Shown here: one piece after another, positions 25,489-33,295 of the stretch | Numbering within the stretch: the first letter of the stretch is position 1 | Layout of the letters: every line of letters starts with the position of its first letter | Assembly: GCF_001941845.1 (NCBI RefSeq) | Contig: NZ_CP018870.1 | Coordinates: forward strand, 7,292,001-7,356,000 | Source: Streptomyces sp. TN58 | GTDB taxonomy: Bacteria > Actinomycetota > Actinomycetes > Streptomycetales > Streptomycetaceae | Direction: 5' to 3' | DNA: 64,000 nt | Position numbers and translations under genes: made by a program | The notes under the pieces: model-generated | Database searches by the model: none | Told to the model about the DNA's origin: nothing | Seen by the model: only the letters and a program-made list of their open reading frames with translations

Positions 25489-25537
25489 GCACCCGGCCCT
25501 GCTCAAGGAGGGCCCACGCCTGCCCGCCGGCGGCGGC

Positions 25538-26458
25538 TCAGGAGTCCCCGGGGCGGTTCCAGGCGTGCCAGTCGGCGAGGCCCCCGGCACCCAGGACGGT
25601 GGCGCCGGCCGTCAGCTCGCCGCGCCCGCCGCCACGCAGCTCCCGCCGGGCGACGTGGGCGACGATCGGCGGGAAGAGCGGCCGCAACGGCTGGCACCAG
25701 CGCAGCCACGGCGGCGCGTACACGGAGCGGGAGCGGTGTGTGATCCCCTGCGCGAGCCAGGCGGCGACCTGCTCCGGAGTGCGGACCCGGCGGGCGAACC
25801 GGGGTTGGTGGCGGCGCAGTGCCCGCAGCACGGGGAGCTCGTCCATGCCGCTGACCATGTCGGTACCGGTCCAGTGGACGTAGGCGATGCCGACGGCGAC
25901 ACCGTCGGGCTCCACCTCGCCGCGCAACGCCAGGGCGAAGGACTCGACGCCGGCCTTGGATGCGCAGTACGCGCTCATCATGGGGGAGGAGCCCAGCGCG
26001 GCGGTGGACGCCACCTGGAGGAAGTAGCCCCGCGTGCGGGTCAGCTGGGGCAGGAAGGCCCTGGCGGTGTTGGCGGATCCGGTGAGGTTGACGTCGATGA
26101 CCCGCTGCCACAGGTCGGCCGCCGTGCGGTCGAAGGGCCCGCCGACGGCGATCCCGGCATTGGCCGCGACCACACCGGCCGGTCCCAGCATCTCTTCCAC
26201 CTGCCGCGCGGCGGCCTCCAGCGCCGCGTTGTCGGTGACGTCGGCCTCGACGCAGACGCTCCGGTTCGGCAGGGTCCGGGCGGTCGCACGCAGCGACGCC
26301 TCCTCGCGGCCCAGCAGCGCCACGGACATCCCCGCCCGGGACAGGTTCCGTGCCAGTGCCGCCCCGATGCCGCGCGCGGCCCCGGTCACGACCGCGACCC
26401 TTCCCCTCAGCGGGCTACCACGGTGGCGGCGTCGGCCGTGCGTGGACATGTCGCGCAT
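25538..26458 (-). CDS. Short-chain dehydrogenase/reductase
   Basis: Predicted 306-residue SDR. The NAD(P) motif TGAARGIG lies near residue 25, NAG near residue 100, catalytic Ser in QVASTAA, and YCASKAG near residue 164. The ~60-residue C-terminal extension beyond the classical ~250 residues is Arg- and Pro-rich (YAPPWLRWCQPLRPLFPP), seen in membrane-associated SDRs. The ATG at 26458 follows GAGGGG closely; ATG at 26449 is possible. No partner genes are nearby, so the substrate is unknown. Confidence 0.87.
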   Translation of the reverse strand: MRDMSTHGRRRHRGSPLRGRVAVVTGAARGIGAALARNLSRAGMSVALLGREEASLRATARTLPNRSVCVEADVTDNAALEAAARQVEEMLGPAGVVAANAGIAVGGPFDRTAADLWQRVIDVNLTGSANTARAFLPQLTRTRGYFLQVASTAALGSSPMMSAYCASKAGVESFALALRGEVEPDGVAVGIAYVHWTGTDMVSGMDELPVLRALRRHQPRFARRVRTPEQVAAWLAQGITHRSRSVYAPPWLRWCQPLRPLFPPIVAHVARRELRGGGRGELTAGATVLGAGGLADWHAWNRPGDS

Positions 26459-26634
26459 CGCGCCCCTCGTTCCTCCTGCGGGCGGAGCCCGTCGGCCGGC
26501 CTCCGGTATCGGGCGGACCGCACGGCCTCTCTAACAGCCCGGGACCCGCAGTCGGCGCAGCCCCCGCGCGCCACCGCCCATGTCACACCGGGTGGAGTAC
26601 AGCGTCGCGCGCGGGCAGCTCTCCCGGACCGTGC

Positions 26635-27180
26635 TCAGCCGGCCAGCTCGGCCTGCCACTGTCGCGGCCACTGCCCCGACGGCGGTGGAGCACCTCCGAT
26701 GCCGAGGTCGCGCCGCGCACTCTCGTAGAAGGCGTCGCGTGCCGAGCTCGCCAGCCGGTGCGCCTTGGTCCACAGCTCGCCGTCGACCGAGTCCTCCCGT
26801 ATCAGCAGCTGTATGGTCCAGATCGTCTCGTGCCAGCGCCGCGCGGCCGCGACCGTCGCCGCGTCCCCCACCAGCAGGACGGCCTCCCACTCCGTCGCGC
26901 GGTGGGACTCGGCGTCGGCGAGCAGGGGCAGTCCGTCGGCCGGGGCCAGCGGGTCGACCACGTCGGAGTAGCCGAGCGAGGCGCCGATGCGCTGGGTGAG
27001 CCGGAGCTGCGCCTTGAGGGCGTTGGCGTAACGGCCGTACGTCTCGAAGCGCTTCTCGTCCCACCGCTCCTCCCGCTGCCGCCTCCACCGTCGGCGCTCG
27101 GTGAGCGTCTGTACGGCGTAGGAGCCGAACGAGCCGACCACCACACCTATGAGCGCGGGCAGTTGATCGAGCAGTGCCAC
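26635..27180 (-). CDS. Hypothetical protein with one N-terminal membrane helix
   Basis: Predicted 181 residues. A single membrane helix (ALIGVVVGSFGSYAVQTL) is followed by a very basic stop-transfer stretch (ERRRWRRQREERW) and a helical cytoplasmic domain. GGGAGGGACT precedes the GTG start. Similar short anchored helical proteins are common in Streptomyces, but I do not recognise a named family. Conserved-looking features are WEAVLLVGDAATVAAARRWH and AFYESARRDLG. Confidence 0.7.
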   Translation of the reverse strand: MALLDQLPALIGVVVGSFGSYAVQTLTERRRWRRQREERWDEKRFETYGRYANALKAQLRLTQRIGASLGYSDVVDPLAPADGLPLLADAESHRATEWEAVLLVGDAATVAAARRWHETIWTIQLLIREDSVDGELWTKAHRLASSARDAFYESARRDLGIGGAPPPSGQWPRQWQAELAG

Positions 27181-27443
27181 AGTCCCTCCCCGAACCGGAC
27201 GCCTGATGCCGCACGTTCGGTGCGTGACGGCAGGCAGCTCCTACCCATCTTCGGCGCCGAGGATCTCCGCGCGGCCGAACCTTCTGTCCCCGCCACCGGG
27301 CGTCACCACGCCGTCGGCGGCCGGCGGGGGCGGCCAGGCGGGTGACTTCTGCCCGTACCCCGGCCCGGTGCCCCACGGCGCACCCGCCCCCACAGGAGGA
27401 TGCACGGGCCGGTTTCCCGTTTCCCGACGGCTGGAGTGTCCCC

Positions 27444-27719
27444 GTGCTCGAACGCAAGAAGCTCAAGGGCCGTACGAAGGTCACCTTCGTCCTCCCGGCG
27501 GAAACACCGGACGGGCCGGTCAGCGTGGTGGGGGACTTCAACCACTGGAATCCCGCCGCCCACCCCCTGGAGCCCCGCGGCGACGGCACCCGCGCCGCGA
27601 CCGTCGCCCTGCCCGCCCACAGCTCCCACTCCTTCCGCTACCTCGCGGCCGGCGACTACTGGTTCGACGACGAGCACGCCGACGCCCACGACGGCAGGAA
27701 CGGCCGTATCCACACCTGA
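27444..27719 (+). CDS. Isoamylase early-set (CBM48-like) mini-protein
   Basis: The 91-residue protein consists almost only of an early-set/AMPK glycogen-binding-like beta domain: KVTFVLPAETPDGPVSVVGDFNHWNP, HPLEPRGDGTRAATVALP, and FRYLAAGDYWFDDEHAD. In family members the DFNxW segment contacts glucan. There is no catalytic domain. I chose GTG at 27444 with GGAG 7 nt upstream; an upstream start at 27342 adds a Pro-rich stretch with no homology pattern. It lies 118 bp before the ADF-like gene in the same direction. A glycogen- or partner-binding role is inferred. Confidence 0.82.
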   Translation: MLERKKLKGRTKVTFVLPAETPDGPVSVVGDFNHWNPAAHPLEPRGDGTRAATVALPAHSSHSFRYLAAGDYWFDDEHADAHDGRNGRIHT

Positions 27720-27837
27720 CGGCAGCCGCTCCCGGCCTCCAGCCCTGCCCTGCCCTGCCCTGACCTGCCACGCCCGGCGCCGCACCGCGCCGCACCGACG
27801 CCGCGCCGCACCGACGAGCACCGAGGGGTGAGACCCA

Positions 27838-28239
27838 GTGAGCAGCCCGATCGGACTGTCGGAAGGCTGCGTCGCCGCGATCCGGCACCTGAGGGAGCTG
27901 CGGGAGGTCAACACCGTGGTCTTCCGCACCGCGGACGCCCCGGGCGTACTGGTTCCGGAGCTGGAAGCCAATCTCACCCACGACGAGCTGGTACAGGGCC
28001 TGCCCTCGGACGAGCCCCGGCTGGTCCTCCACGAGCTGTCCTTCGCCAGCCCGGAAGGCACACGGCGCAACGAGCTCCTGCTGGTCCTCTGGATGCCGGC
28101 GGCGGCCGGTGAGCAGGAGGACGCCTACACGGCCGGGTACTCCGCTCTGAAGGAGTACCTGGCCGACGTACACGTCCACCTCACCGCCCGACGCGCGGAC
28201 CAACTGGCCTACCGGAGGCTGGTCGCCCTGGCCGGCTGA
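27838..28239 (+). CDS. ADF/cofilin-fold (ADF-H) protein
   Basis: The 133-residue protein follows the eukaryotic ADF/cofilin layout from end to end: an N-terminal helix with CVAAIRHLRELREVNTVVFR, an acidic strand region, LPSDEPRLVLHELSF, the strand LLLVLWMPAAA (cofilin: FFTWSPDTA), a long helix AYTAGYSALKEYLADVHVHL (cofilin: MVYASSKDALRRALNG), and a final helix. Size is exactly that of a single ADF-H domain. The Lys-Met of the actin-binding long helix is replaced by Glu-Asp, so actin binding as in eukaryotes is doubtful. The start is GTG after GAGGGG. The partner is unknown. Confidence 0.75.
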   Translation: MSSPIGLSEGCVAAIRHLRELREVNTVVFRTADAPGVLVPELEANLTHDELVQGLPSDEPRLVLHELSFASPEGTRRNELLLVLWMPAAAGEQEDAYTAGYSALKEYLADVHVHLTARRADQLAYRRLVALAG

Positions 28240-28300
28240 ACCGGCCGTAGGCGGCGTGCGGTGGACGGCTCTGCCGGGACAGCCCTTAGGGTCGTCCCTC

Positions 28301-29146
28301 GTGGCCGAACTCCCCGAAATCGCCGAAGTCCCCGAAATCCCCGAAGTCACCGAAATCCCCGAAGTCCCCGAAATCCGCGAAGTCCGCGAAGTCCCCGAAG
28401 TCCGCGAACTCGCCAAGCGTGCCGGACCTGTTGGGTGCCCGGAACAGCCAGGGCGCCCGGCAGGCCCTGGACGCGCCGGACTTCCCGCTTCGCTCCCCGC
28501 GTACCTCCGTGCGACGTCCGACGCCTACGACAGCGTGGTCGTCCGTTACGCGGATCTCGCCCGCGACTGGCTCGACGGTGTTCCGCTGGACCGCTCCGTC
28601 CTCGCCGCGTTCGCGGAGCTCGCCCGCACCGCCGACACCGGTCCCGTGGCCGAGCTGGGGTGTGGTCCGGGCCATGTGACGGCCCATCTGCACGATCTGG
28701 GGCTCGACGTCTTCGGCGTCGACCTGTCACCCGCCATGATCGACTTCGCCCGCGAGGCCCATCCGGTCCTGCGGTTCGAAGTGGGTTCCATGGACGCCCT
28801 GGAGCTGGCCGACGGCCGGCTGGGCGGCATCGTGTCCTGGTACTCGGTGATCCACGCCCCGCCGCGGGAACTCCCCTCCTACCTTGCCGAGTTCCGCCGC
28901 GTGCTGGCTCCGGGCGCACCCCTCCTGCTCGCCTTCTTCGAGGCCGAAGGCGGCCCCGTGGCGGCGTTCGACCACAAGGTGACGACCGCCTACCGGTGGC
29001 CGGTCGACGACCTCGCGCGGCTGGCCCGCGAGGCCGGCTTCACGGAGGTCGGGCGGATGCTGCGCGAGCCGGGCGCCGAGGAGCGCTTCCGTCGGGGCCA
29101 CCTGCTGATGCGGGCGCAGGACCGTCCCGTCCCCGAAGCGAGGTGA
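28301..29146 (+). CDS. SAM-dependent methyltransferase with Pro-Glu-Val repeat N-terminus
   Basis: Predicted 281 residues from GTG 28301 (307 or so if an earlier in-frame start is used). Residues 1-37 are a PE(I/V)xEV repeat produced by a 9-bp DNA repeat. The methyltransferase domain starts near residue 85, with SAM motif VAELGCGPGHVTAHLHDLGL, FGVDLSPAMIDFARE, and a post-motif GGIVSWYSVIH. It is a type 11-like class I methyltransferase. A second frame (GTG 28419) also reads plausibly for ~35 residues before the domain, so an old frameshift near 28500 is possible. The substrate is unknown. Confidence 0.75.
   Translation: MAELPEIAEVPEIPEVTEIPEVPEIREVREVPEVRELAKRAGPVGCPEQPGRPAGPGRAGLPASLPAYLRATSDAYDSVVVRYADLARDWLDGVPLDRSVLAAFAELARTADTGPVAELGCGPGHVTAHLHDLGLDVFGVDLSPAMIDFAREAHPVLRFEVGSMDALELADGRLGGIVSWYSVIHAPPRELPSYLAEFRRVLAPGAPLLLAFFEAEGGPVAAFDHKVTTAYRWPVDDLARLAREAGFTEVGRMLREPGAEERFRRGHLLMRAQDRPVPEAR
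28310..28412 (+). repeat. Degenerate 9-bp tandem repeat (CCCGAAATC/CCCGAAGTC)
   Basis: About eleven units alternate CCGAAATC-C and CCGAAGTC-C with small changes. In the methyltransferase frame they encode PEI/PEV/REV units. On the other strand they would encode GDF repeats. The unit length is a multiple of three, so gain or loss keeps the frame. Confidence 0.85.
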
Positions 29147-29208
29147 TCGTTTCCGGTGCCGGGGTCCAGGGCGGGCGAAAACCGCATGCCCGGCGGGCAC
29201 GGCCGCGC

Positions 29209-29214
29209 TACCGT
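29209..29214 (+). promoter_or_regulatory. -10-like hexamer for a leaderless transcript
   Basis: TACCGT lies 7 nt before the ATG at 29222, the spacing that places the first transcribed base on or next to the start codon. It would drive the 22-codon ORF and the synthetase-like gene behind it. No clear -35 was seen. Confidence 0.45.
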
Positions 29215-29221
29215 TGCCGGC

Positions 29222-29290
29222 ATGAACGTCAACGGCCCGAGCACCACCGCGACCGCGCGAGCGACCAGCTCGCCGGTTGCCGCCGCCTGA
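29222..29290 (+). CDS. Putative 22-residue Ala/Thr-rich leader peptide
   Basis: ATG 29222 to TGA 29288-29290 encodes a 22-residue peptide with six Ala, ending in three consecutive Ala codons before the stop. It has no Shine-Dalgarno but does have a leaderless-type promoter. It is followed within 14 nt by a hairpin (29304-29328) with a GAAA loop, and then by the alanyl-tRNA synthetase-like gene. This order resembles a transcription-attenuation leader. Ala is common in GC-rich random frames, so the call is tentative. Confidence 0.35.
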   Translation: MNVNGPSTTATARATSSPVAAA

Positions 29291-29303
29291 CCTTCCCCTC
29301 TCC

Positions 29304-29328
29304 CCGGCGACCGGAAACGGTCCGCCGG
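29304..29328 (+). promoter_or_regulatory. GNRA-loop hairpin downstream of the leader ORF
   Basis: CCGGCGACCG at 29304-29313 pairs with CGGTCCGCCGG at 29318-29328 with one bulged C and a GAAA tetraloop. It sits between the putative leader ORF and the synthetase-like gene. It could be an attenuator or a simple stable stem; no run of U follows. Confidence 0.4.
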
Positions 29329-29412
29329 CGATGCCGTGGCACCCCCGCCCCGGCCGGTGCCTCCGGTCCCGTTCTCCGGTGCCCTCCCGCTGTGATGCGA
29401 AGGAGCCACCCC

Positions 29413-30579
29413 ATGAACACCGAACGTCTCAGCGACACGTTCGTCGAGTACTTCGAGGAGCGCCGACACCACCGCATCGTCGGCTCGACGCTCCTGCCGC
29501 CTCCCGGCGACCCGGTGCTCTTCACCACCTCCGGCATGCACCCGCTGACCCCGTACCTGGAGGGGCGCCCCCATCCGCAGGGCAGGCGGCTGGTCAACGT
29601 ACAGCGCTGCCTGCGCACCACGGACCTGGAGGAAGTCGGCGACGACACCCACCTGACGGTCTTCGAGATGCTCGGCACGTGGTCGCTGGGCGACTACGAC
29701 GGCCCGCTCAGCCTCGACTGGGGACACGGGCTGCTCACCGAGGGACTCGGAGTGGATCCCCGCCTCCTGTACGCCACCGTCCACGCCGGCGACGACCGGA
29801 CCGGGCCGGACACGGCCTCCCTCCGGCTGTGGCAGGACCGCGGTGTCCCCGTCGAACTCACCACCACGGACAACTGGTGGTCCAACGGACCCGTGGGCCC
29901 CTGTGGCCCCGACTCGGAGATCTTCCTGTGGAGCGGCGACGGCCCGCCCCGGTCGACCCCCACCCGCGACGACCGCTGGGTGGAGGTGTGGAACCACGTG
30001 ACCATGACCCACCGGCGCCTCGACGACGGCTCCCTCGTGCCCCTGCCCCAGCGCAACGTCGACACCGGACTCGGTCTGGAACGCCTGGCCTCACTGCTCC
30101 AGGGCAAGTCCTCCGTGTTCGAATGCGACGTCTTCGACCCCTGGCGCCGCCTCGTACCACCCCTGTGGCACCTGGACGAGACGTCCCTGCGCGTGGTCTG
30201 CGACCACCTGCGCTCGGCCGTCGTGGTGCTCGGCGACGGCGTGCGCCCGGCCCCCACCGGACGCGGCTACGTGCTGAGGCGGCTCGTGCGACGGGTACTG
30301 ACCGTGCTGTGGCGCGACGATGTCTCGCGCGGTCTCGGGGACCTGCCGGAGGAGCTGGTCCGGCACACCCTGGACCACTTCCGGCAGGACATGCCGCCGG
30401 GCGACGTGCTCCGGTTGCTGCGCGAGGAGGAACACCGCTTCCGCGGCCTGCTGGAGCGCGGTCGGCGGGTGCTCGCCCGCCCCCGGTTCCGAAGCCCGCT
30501 GACCGAGGACGACTTCCACTACCTCCACGACACCCATGGCCTGCCGCGCGACCTGGTCACGACCCTGCGGCAGGGCTGA
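29413..30579 (+). CDS. Stand-alone alanyl-tRNA synthetase catalytic domain
   Basis: The 388-residue protein covers only the class II aminoacylation domain and the start of the tRNA-recognition helices of AlaRS (full enzymes are ~880). Motifs are intact: LFTTSGMHPLTPYLEG, VQRCLRTTDLEEVGDDTHLTVFEMLGTWSLGDY, GPVGPCGPDSEIF, motif 3 RNVDTGLGLERLASLLQG, and DHLRSAVVVLGDGVRP with GRGYVLRRLVRR. Editing (HxxxH) and C-Ala domains are absent. GGAG precedes the ATG. Such paralogues may charge a carrier, a tRNA for a biosynthetic transfer, or a minihelix, or provide resistance to an Ala-AMP mimic. No biosynthetic cluster is next to it. Confidence 0.85.
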   Translation: MNTERLSDTFVEYFEERRHHRIVGSTLLPPPGDPVLFTTSGMHPLTPYLEGRPHPQGRRLVNVQRCLRTTDLEEVGDDTHLTVFEMLGTWSLGDYDGPLSLDWGHGLLTEGLGVDPRLLYATVHAGDDRTGPDTASLRLWQDRGVPVELTTTDNWWSNGPVGPCGPDSEIFLWSGDGPPRSTPTRDDRWVEVWNHVTMTHRRLDDGSLVPLPQRNVDTGLGLERLASLLQGKSSVFECDVFDPWRRLVPPLWHLDETSLRVVCDHLRSAVVVLGDGVRPAPTGRGYVLRRLVRRVLTVLWRDDVSRGLGDLPEELVRHTLDHFRQDMPPGDVLRLLREEEHRFRGLLERGRRVLARPRFRSPLTEDDFHYLHDTHGLPRDLVTTLRQG

Positions 30580-30664
30580 GGGCGCGGACGGGAGGCGCGG
30601 ACGGGAGGCGCGGACGGGGGGACGCCGAGGCGGTGCGTTCTCTGCGGCGCGACGGCTCCCGAGT

Positions 30665-31600
30665 CCGGGGAATGCTGCAGTCCGGAAGCGTCGAGCGCCT
30701 CGAAGTCGGAGCCCTTGCGAGCTGGTCGTTGTCCCAGCCGGAGTTCTCCTCAACGGAGATGAACCAGGCCGAGCCGTTGTCGGCGACGATGGCGCCGTAC
30801 TTCTTGAGAGCCTCGGCGACCGCCTTGGCCTGCGGGGCCGGCGTCGAGGTGTCGACGTAGCTCCAAAGCCGCAGCCGCAGTCCCATGGGAGGCAGCGCGG
30901 GGTCCGCGGCGGCGCCCGCCTGGTGCCGCGCGGGCCACACGTAGCTCTGGTCCGAGCGCGGCACCGTGATGCGGATCGCGTGGTCGACCCGCCCGGACGC
31001 CGCCTCCTCGTGGCGCACCAGGCCCGGCAGGATGGCGAGTCCGGCGGCATCCACCGACGTCCCCCCGTCGGGCCGCAGCTGGTGGCTGCGCAGGTCGAAG
31101 ACCGCGCCGCCGCCCGCGTGCCAGGCGTTTCCGCCCCGTGGCTCAACGTCCCAGAGCTCGTAGGACCTGCACAGCCCGCGGTCCCACACGACGACGTGCC
31201 GGTCGCCTTCGCTCGCCGGGCGGTTCTCGATCTTGGCGTCCTGCGGGATCCGGTACCTTGAGGGGGCTTTCCTCGGCATGTCGAAGGTGACCTTCGATTC
31301 CGGCACCGGTGTGTCCGTGACGGTGATGGGGATGCCGATCGGCTGTCGAGGTGCAGGGGCTCCGCGGCACCGATCGAGGAGAGCTACCGGGCGGAGTCGC
31401 GGTGCACGGGCAGCGTGTCCACGGGCGCACGCCAGAAGCTGTCCGCCAGCGCGGTCTCCCAGGCCTCAGCCGCGGCCGCCGCCCGACCCGGGTCCGGATA
31501 CCCGGAGACCGACACCAGACCGGCGGAGGCAACGGCCAGCGCGGCGGCGACGGCCTGGAGCCGACGGGCCGTCCGTGGTGCTCCTGTGCGCTGCGCCGTC
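30665..31600 (-). pseudogene. Degraded secreted-protein gene
   Basis: The core (31306 to ~30720) encodes a recognisable Streptomyces secreted hypothetical protein: PITVTDTPVPESKVTFDMPR, RHVVVWDRGLCRSYELW, AGLAILPGLVRHEE, SYVWPARHQAG, PPMGLRLRL, IVADNGSAWFI, and GWDNDQL. Just after GWDNDQL the frame shifts; KGSDFEALDASGL continues in another frame near 30718. Upstream, the signal-peptide part (VAAALAVASAGLVSVSGYPD) is in the core frame but interrupted by TAG at 31384-31386, with the linking segment in another frame and no start codon left. At least three lesions mark it as dead. Confidence 0.75.
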
Positions 31601-31847
31601 CTGGCTTCACCCCGTCCGAGCGGGCTCCCGGAGGGAACCCCCGCTGTTCCGTCGGCGCGTGCCTGATGGCCCTACCAGCGTAGATGCCCCGCACCCAGGC
31701 GCCCTGCCACCCGTACGCGCCATGCGTCGCGGTGCCGCACCGACGGTCGGGAGCCCCCAGCGCAGACGGAACCGGCCTACGCCGAGGCCCATGGTGACTG
31801 CGAGGGGTGAGATGCGAACCGCGAGCTGATCAGCTCGCGCATTGAGC

Positions 31848-32372
31848 CTATCTGACGTCGTGTGAGCTGGTCAGGTGCCCGCCGGGCCGACGGGCGGACG
31901 CGGCGCGTGTCGGGAGGTAGGCCCACAGTGCGATGCCGATGAAGAGCACCTGCTCGGGAATCCGGAACCACAGCGGTGTCGCCGGCTTCCCGTTGAGTGC
32001 GATGTGCTCGACGGCCGCGTGGATGTTGGCGGGGAGCATCAGGACGAACAGCACGGCGAGGCCGAGTCCGGCCGCCGGCCGGGTGGATTCCCGCACCAGT
32101 CCGGCGGCGCCGAGGAGTTCCAGTACGCCGGTCAGGTAGACCACGACCCGGGGGAGCGGTACGAACGTCGGGACCATCGCGACCAGGTCGTGATGGCCGG
32201 GCAGGGGGCCGAGGTCGGACGGCGCGAAGTGCGCGCTCGCCGTGAACACCAGCATGGCGGCGAGGCCGTGCAGGACGGACACCCGCCAGGTCGCGAACCG
32301 TCCGACGCCGAACATGCCGAGCAGCCGGAACAGCACGGTGGGTACGGCGAGGAGCATGAGCGTGCCGAACAT
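31848..32372 (-). CDS. DoxX-like membrane protein
   Basis: The 174-residue protein has four hydrophobic helices in the DoxX/DoxX-like layout: LHGLAAMLVFTASAHFAP in helix 1-2, MVPTFVPLPRVVVYLTGVLELLGAAGLV, and LAVLFVLMLPANIHAAVEHI. Members are small quinone- or redox-related membrane proteins, mostly uncharacterised. The ATG at 32372 gives MFGTLMLLAVPTVLF, so an additional N-terminal hydrophobic segment is present. It sits between two degraded genes. Confidence 0.78.
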   Translation of the reverse strand: MFGTLMLLAVPTVLFRLLGMFGVGRFATWRVSVLHGLAAMLVFTASAHFAPSDLGPLPGHHDLVAMVPTFVPLPRVVVYLTGVLELLGAAGLVRESTRPAAGLGLAVLFVLMLPANIHAAVEHIALNGKPATPLWFRIPEQVLFIGIALWAYLPTRAASARRPGGHLTSSHDVR

Positions 32373-32570
32373 GAGAGGTGAATCCCTTCACTGGGCGGGT
32401 CTGCCGGCCGAACTCGGGCCGGCTGCGCGCCGACAGGGCATGAACGCGTGAGGGAGCGTTGTGCCGTGCGCGTGCATCATGCTCGCGGCCGGTCCGTCTC
32501 CGCCCCAGAGCCAGGATTGACATGCGGAGATACTTTTCTGCCAGGCCGGCCCGCGTAGCCGGGCGACTGG

Positions 32571-32733
32571 GGCGTGTTGCGAAAGTCTCGTCTGGGTCGC
32601 GGCACCCCGCCGCGTTGTCGGGATCGTCGGCGTACGACCGCGGTACGCTGCCGACCCTCCGCCTTGCGAGGCACCGCACCAGACATCGCGAGCACCGCCC
32701 TGCGGGCGGACGACGCCACTTTCGCAACACGCC
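32571..32733. mobile_element. 163-bp miniature element with perfect 16-bp terminal inverted repeats
   Basis: GGCGTGTTGCGAAAGT at 32571-32586 and its exact complement at 32718-32733 bound a non-coding core. On the reverse strand the core reads GTGGCGTCGTCCGCCCGCAG and later ACCCAGACGAGACTTT, shared with 25359-25444 and with 38665-38712. The copies form a family of non-autonomous (MITE-like) elements. It lies at the 3' side of a degraded gene. The parent IS is not in the window. Confidence 0.75.
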
Positions 32734-32752
32734 TCAGCGGGCGCCGACGGCC

Positions 32753-33179
32753 GTCACGTGGGTGGTGCCGTCGGGAGGGCGGCGACGGCGACCTGGCCCG
32801 CGGGGAAGGGGGGCCGCGCCGTTCGGGCCGGGGACGCGGACGAACGGGGTCCAGAAGCCGTCCGGCCTCCTCACGTCGTGCCGGACCCGCCCGTCGAGCC
32901 CGACCGCCACGACCTGCGCCGAGCCGTCCGGCGTTCCCGCGAACCGGGACGTCGAAGGGGACGTACGACCACTGGCCGTTGCCGTAGGGGGAGCGGCCCG
33001 TGTAGGTGGTGGTCGCCGTAGCGGTCCCCTGCCCCCGCCTCGCGGCCCGCGCGACCGGTGCGGGCACCAGCCGCGGTGACCCCGCCCGCGGCCAGCAGAG
33101 CCCCCAGTCGCAGCAGGGACCTGCGCTCGACCTCGGGGCGGACCCCGGGTCCGTCACTCGGGAGGTGTTCACTCGGCAC
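32753..33179 (-). pseudogene. Frameshifted fragments of one or two secreted-protein genes
   Basis: From ATG 33179 the frame gives a Tat-like start (VERRSLLRLGALLAAGG), then the plausible protein continues in another frame (TYTGRSPYGNGQWSYVPFDVP). A third frame carries AGTPDGSAQVVAVGLDGRVR and GFWTPFVRVPGPNGA, a propeller/tectonin-like repeat, and a final segment DGTTHVTAVGAR. These pieces cannot be joined without several frameshifts. They may be remnants of a CehA-like hydrolase and of a lectin-like repeat protein fused by deletion. The miniature element lies 20 bp beyond the end. Confidence 0.55.
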
Positions 33180-33295
33180 AGCCGTGCTCTGCGTTCACAT
33201 GGCGTGGCATGGAAGGCGTGCGTGTGCGTGTGCGTGCAGGTGTGTCTGCAAACGTCGTGCTGACGGCCCGAGGTGCGCAGGGGCGGGGAAACCGC

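Noticed and set aside
27181..27340. Possible tRNA gene in the spacer
   Set aside because: Short stems are present, but no T-loop GTTCRA consensus or cloverleaf could be built.
28286..28693. Minus-strand frame with GDF repeats opposite the PEV repeat
   Set aside because: The 9-bp repeat is open on both strands. The plus frame continues into a clear methyltransferase domain, while the minus frame does not continue into anything recognisable.
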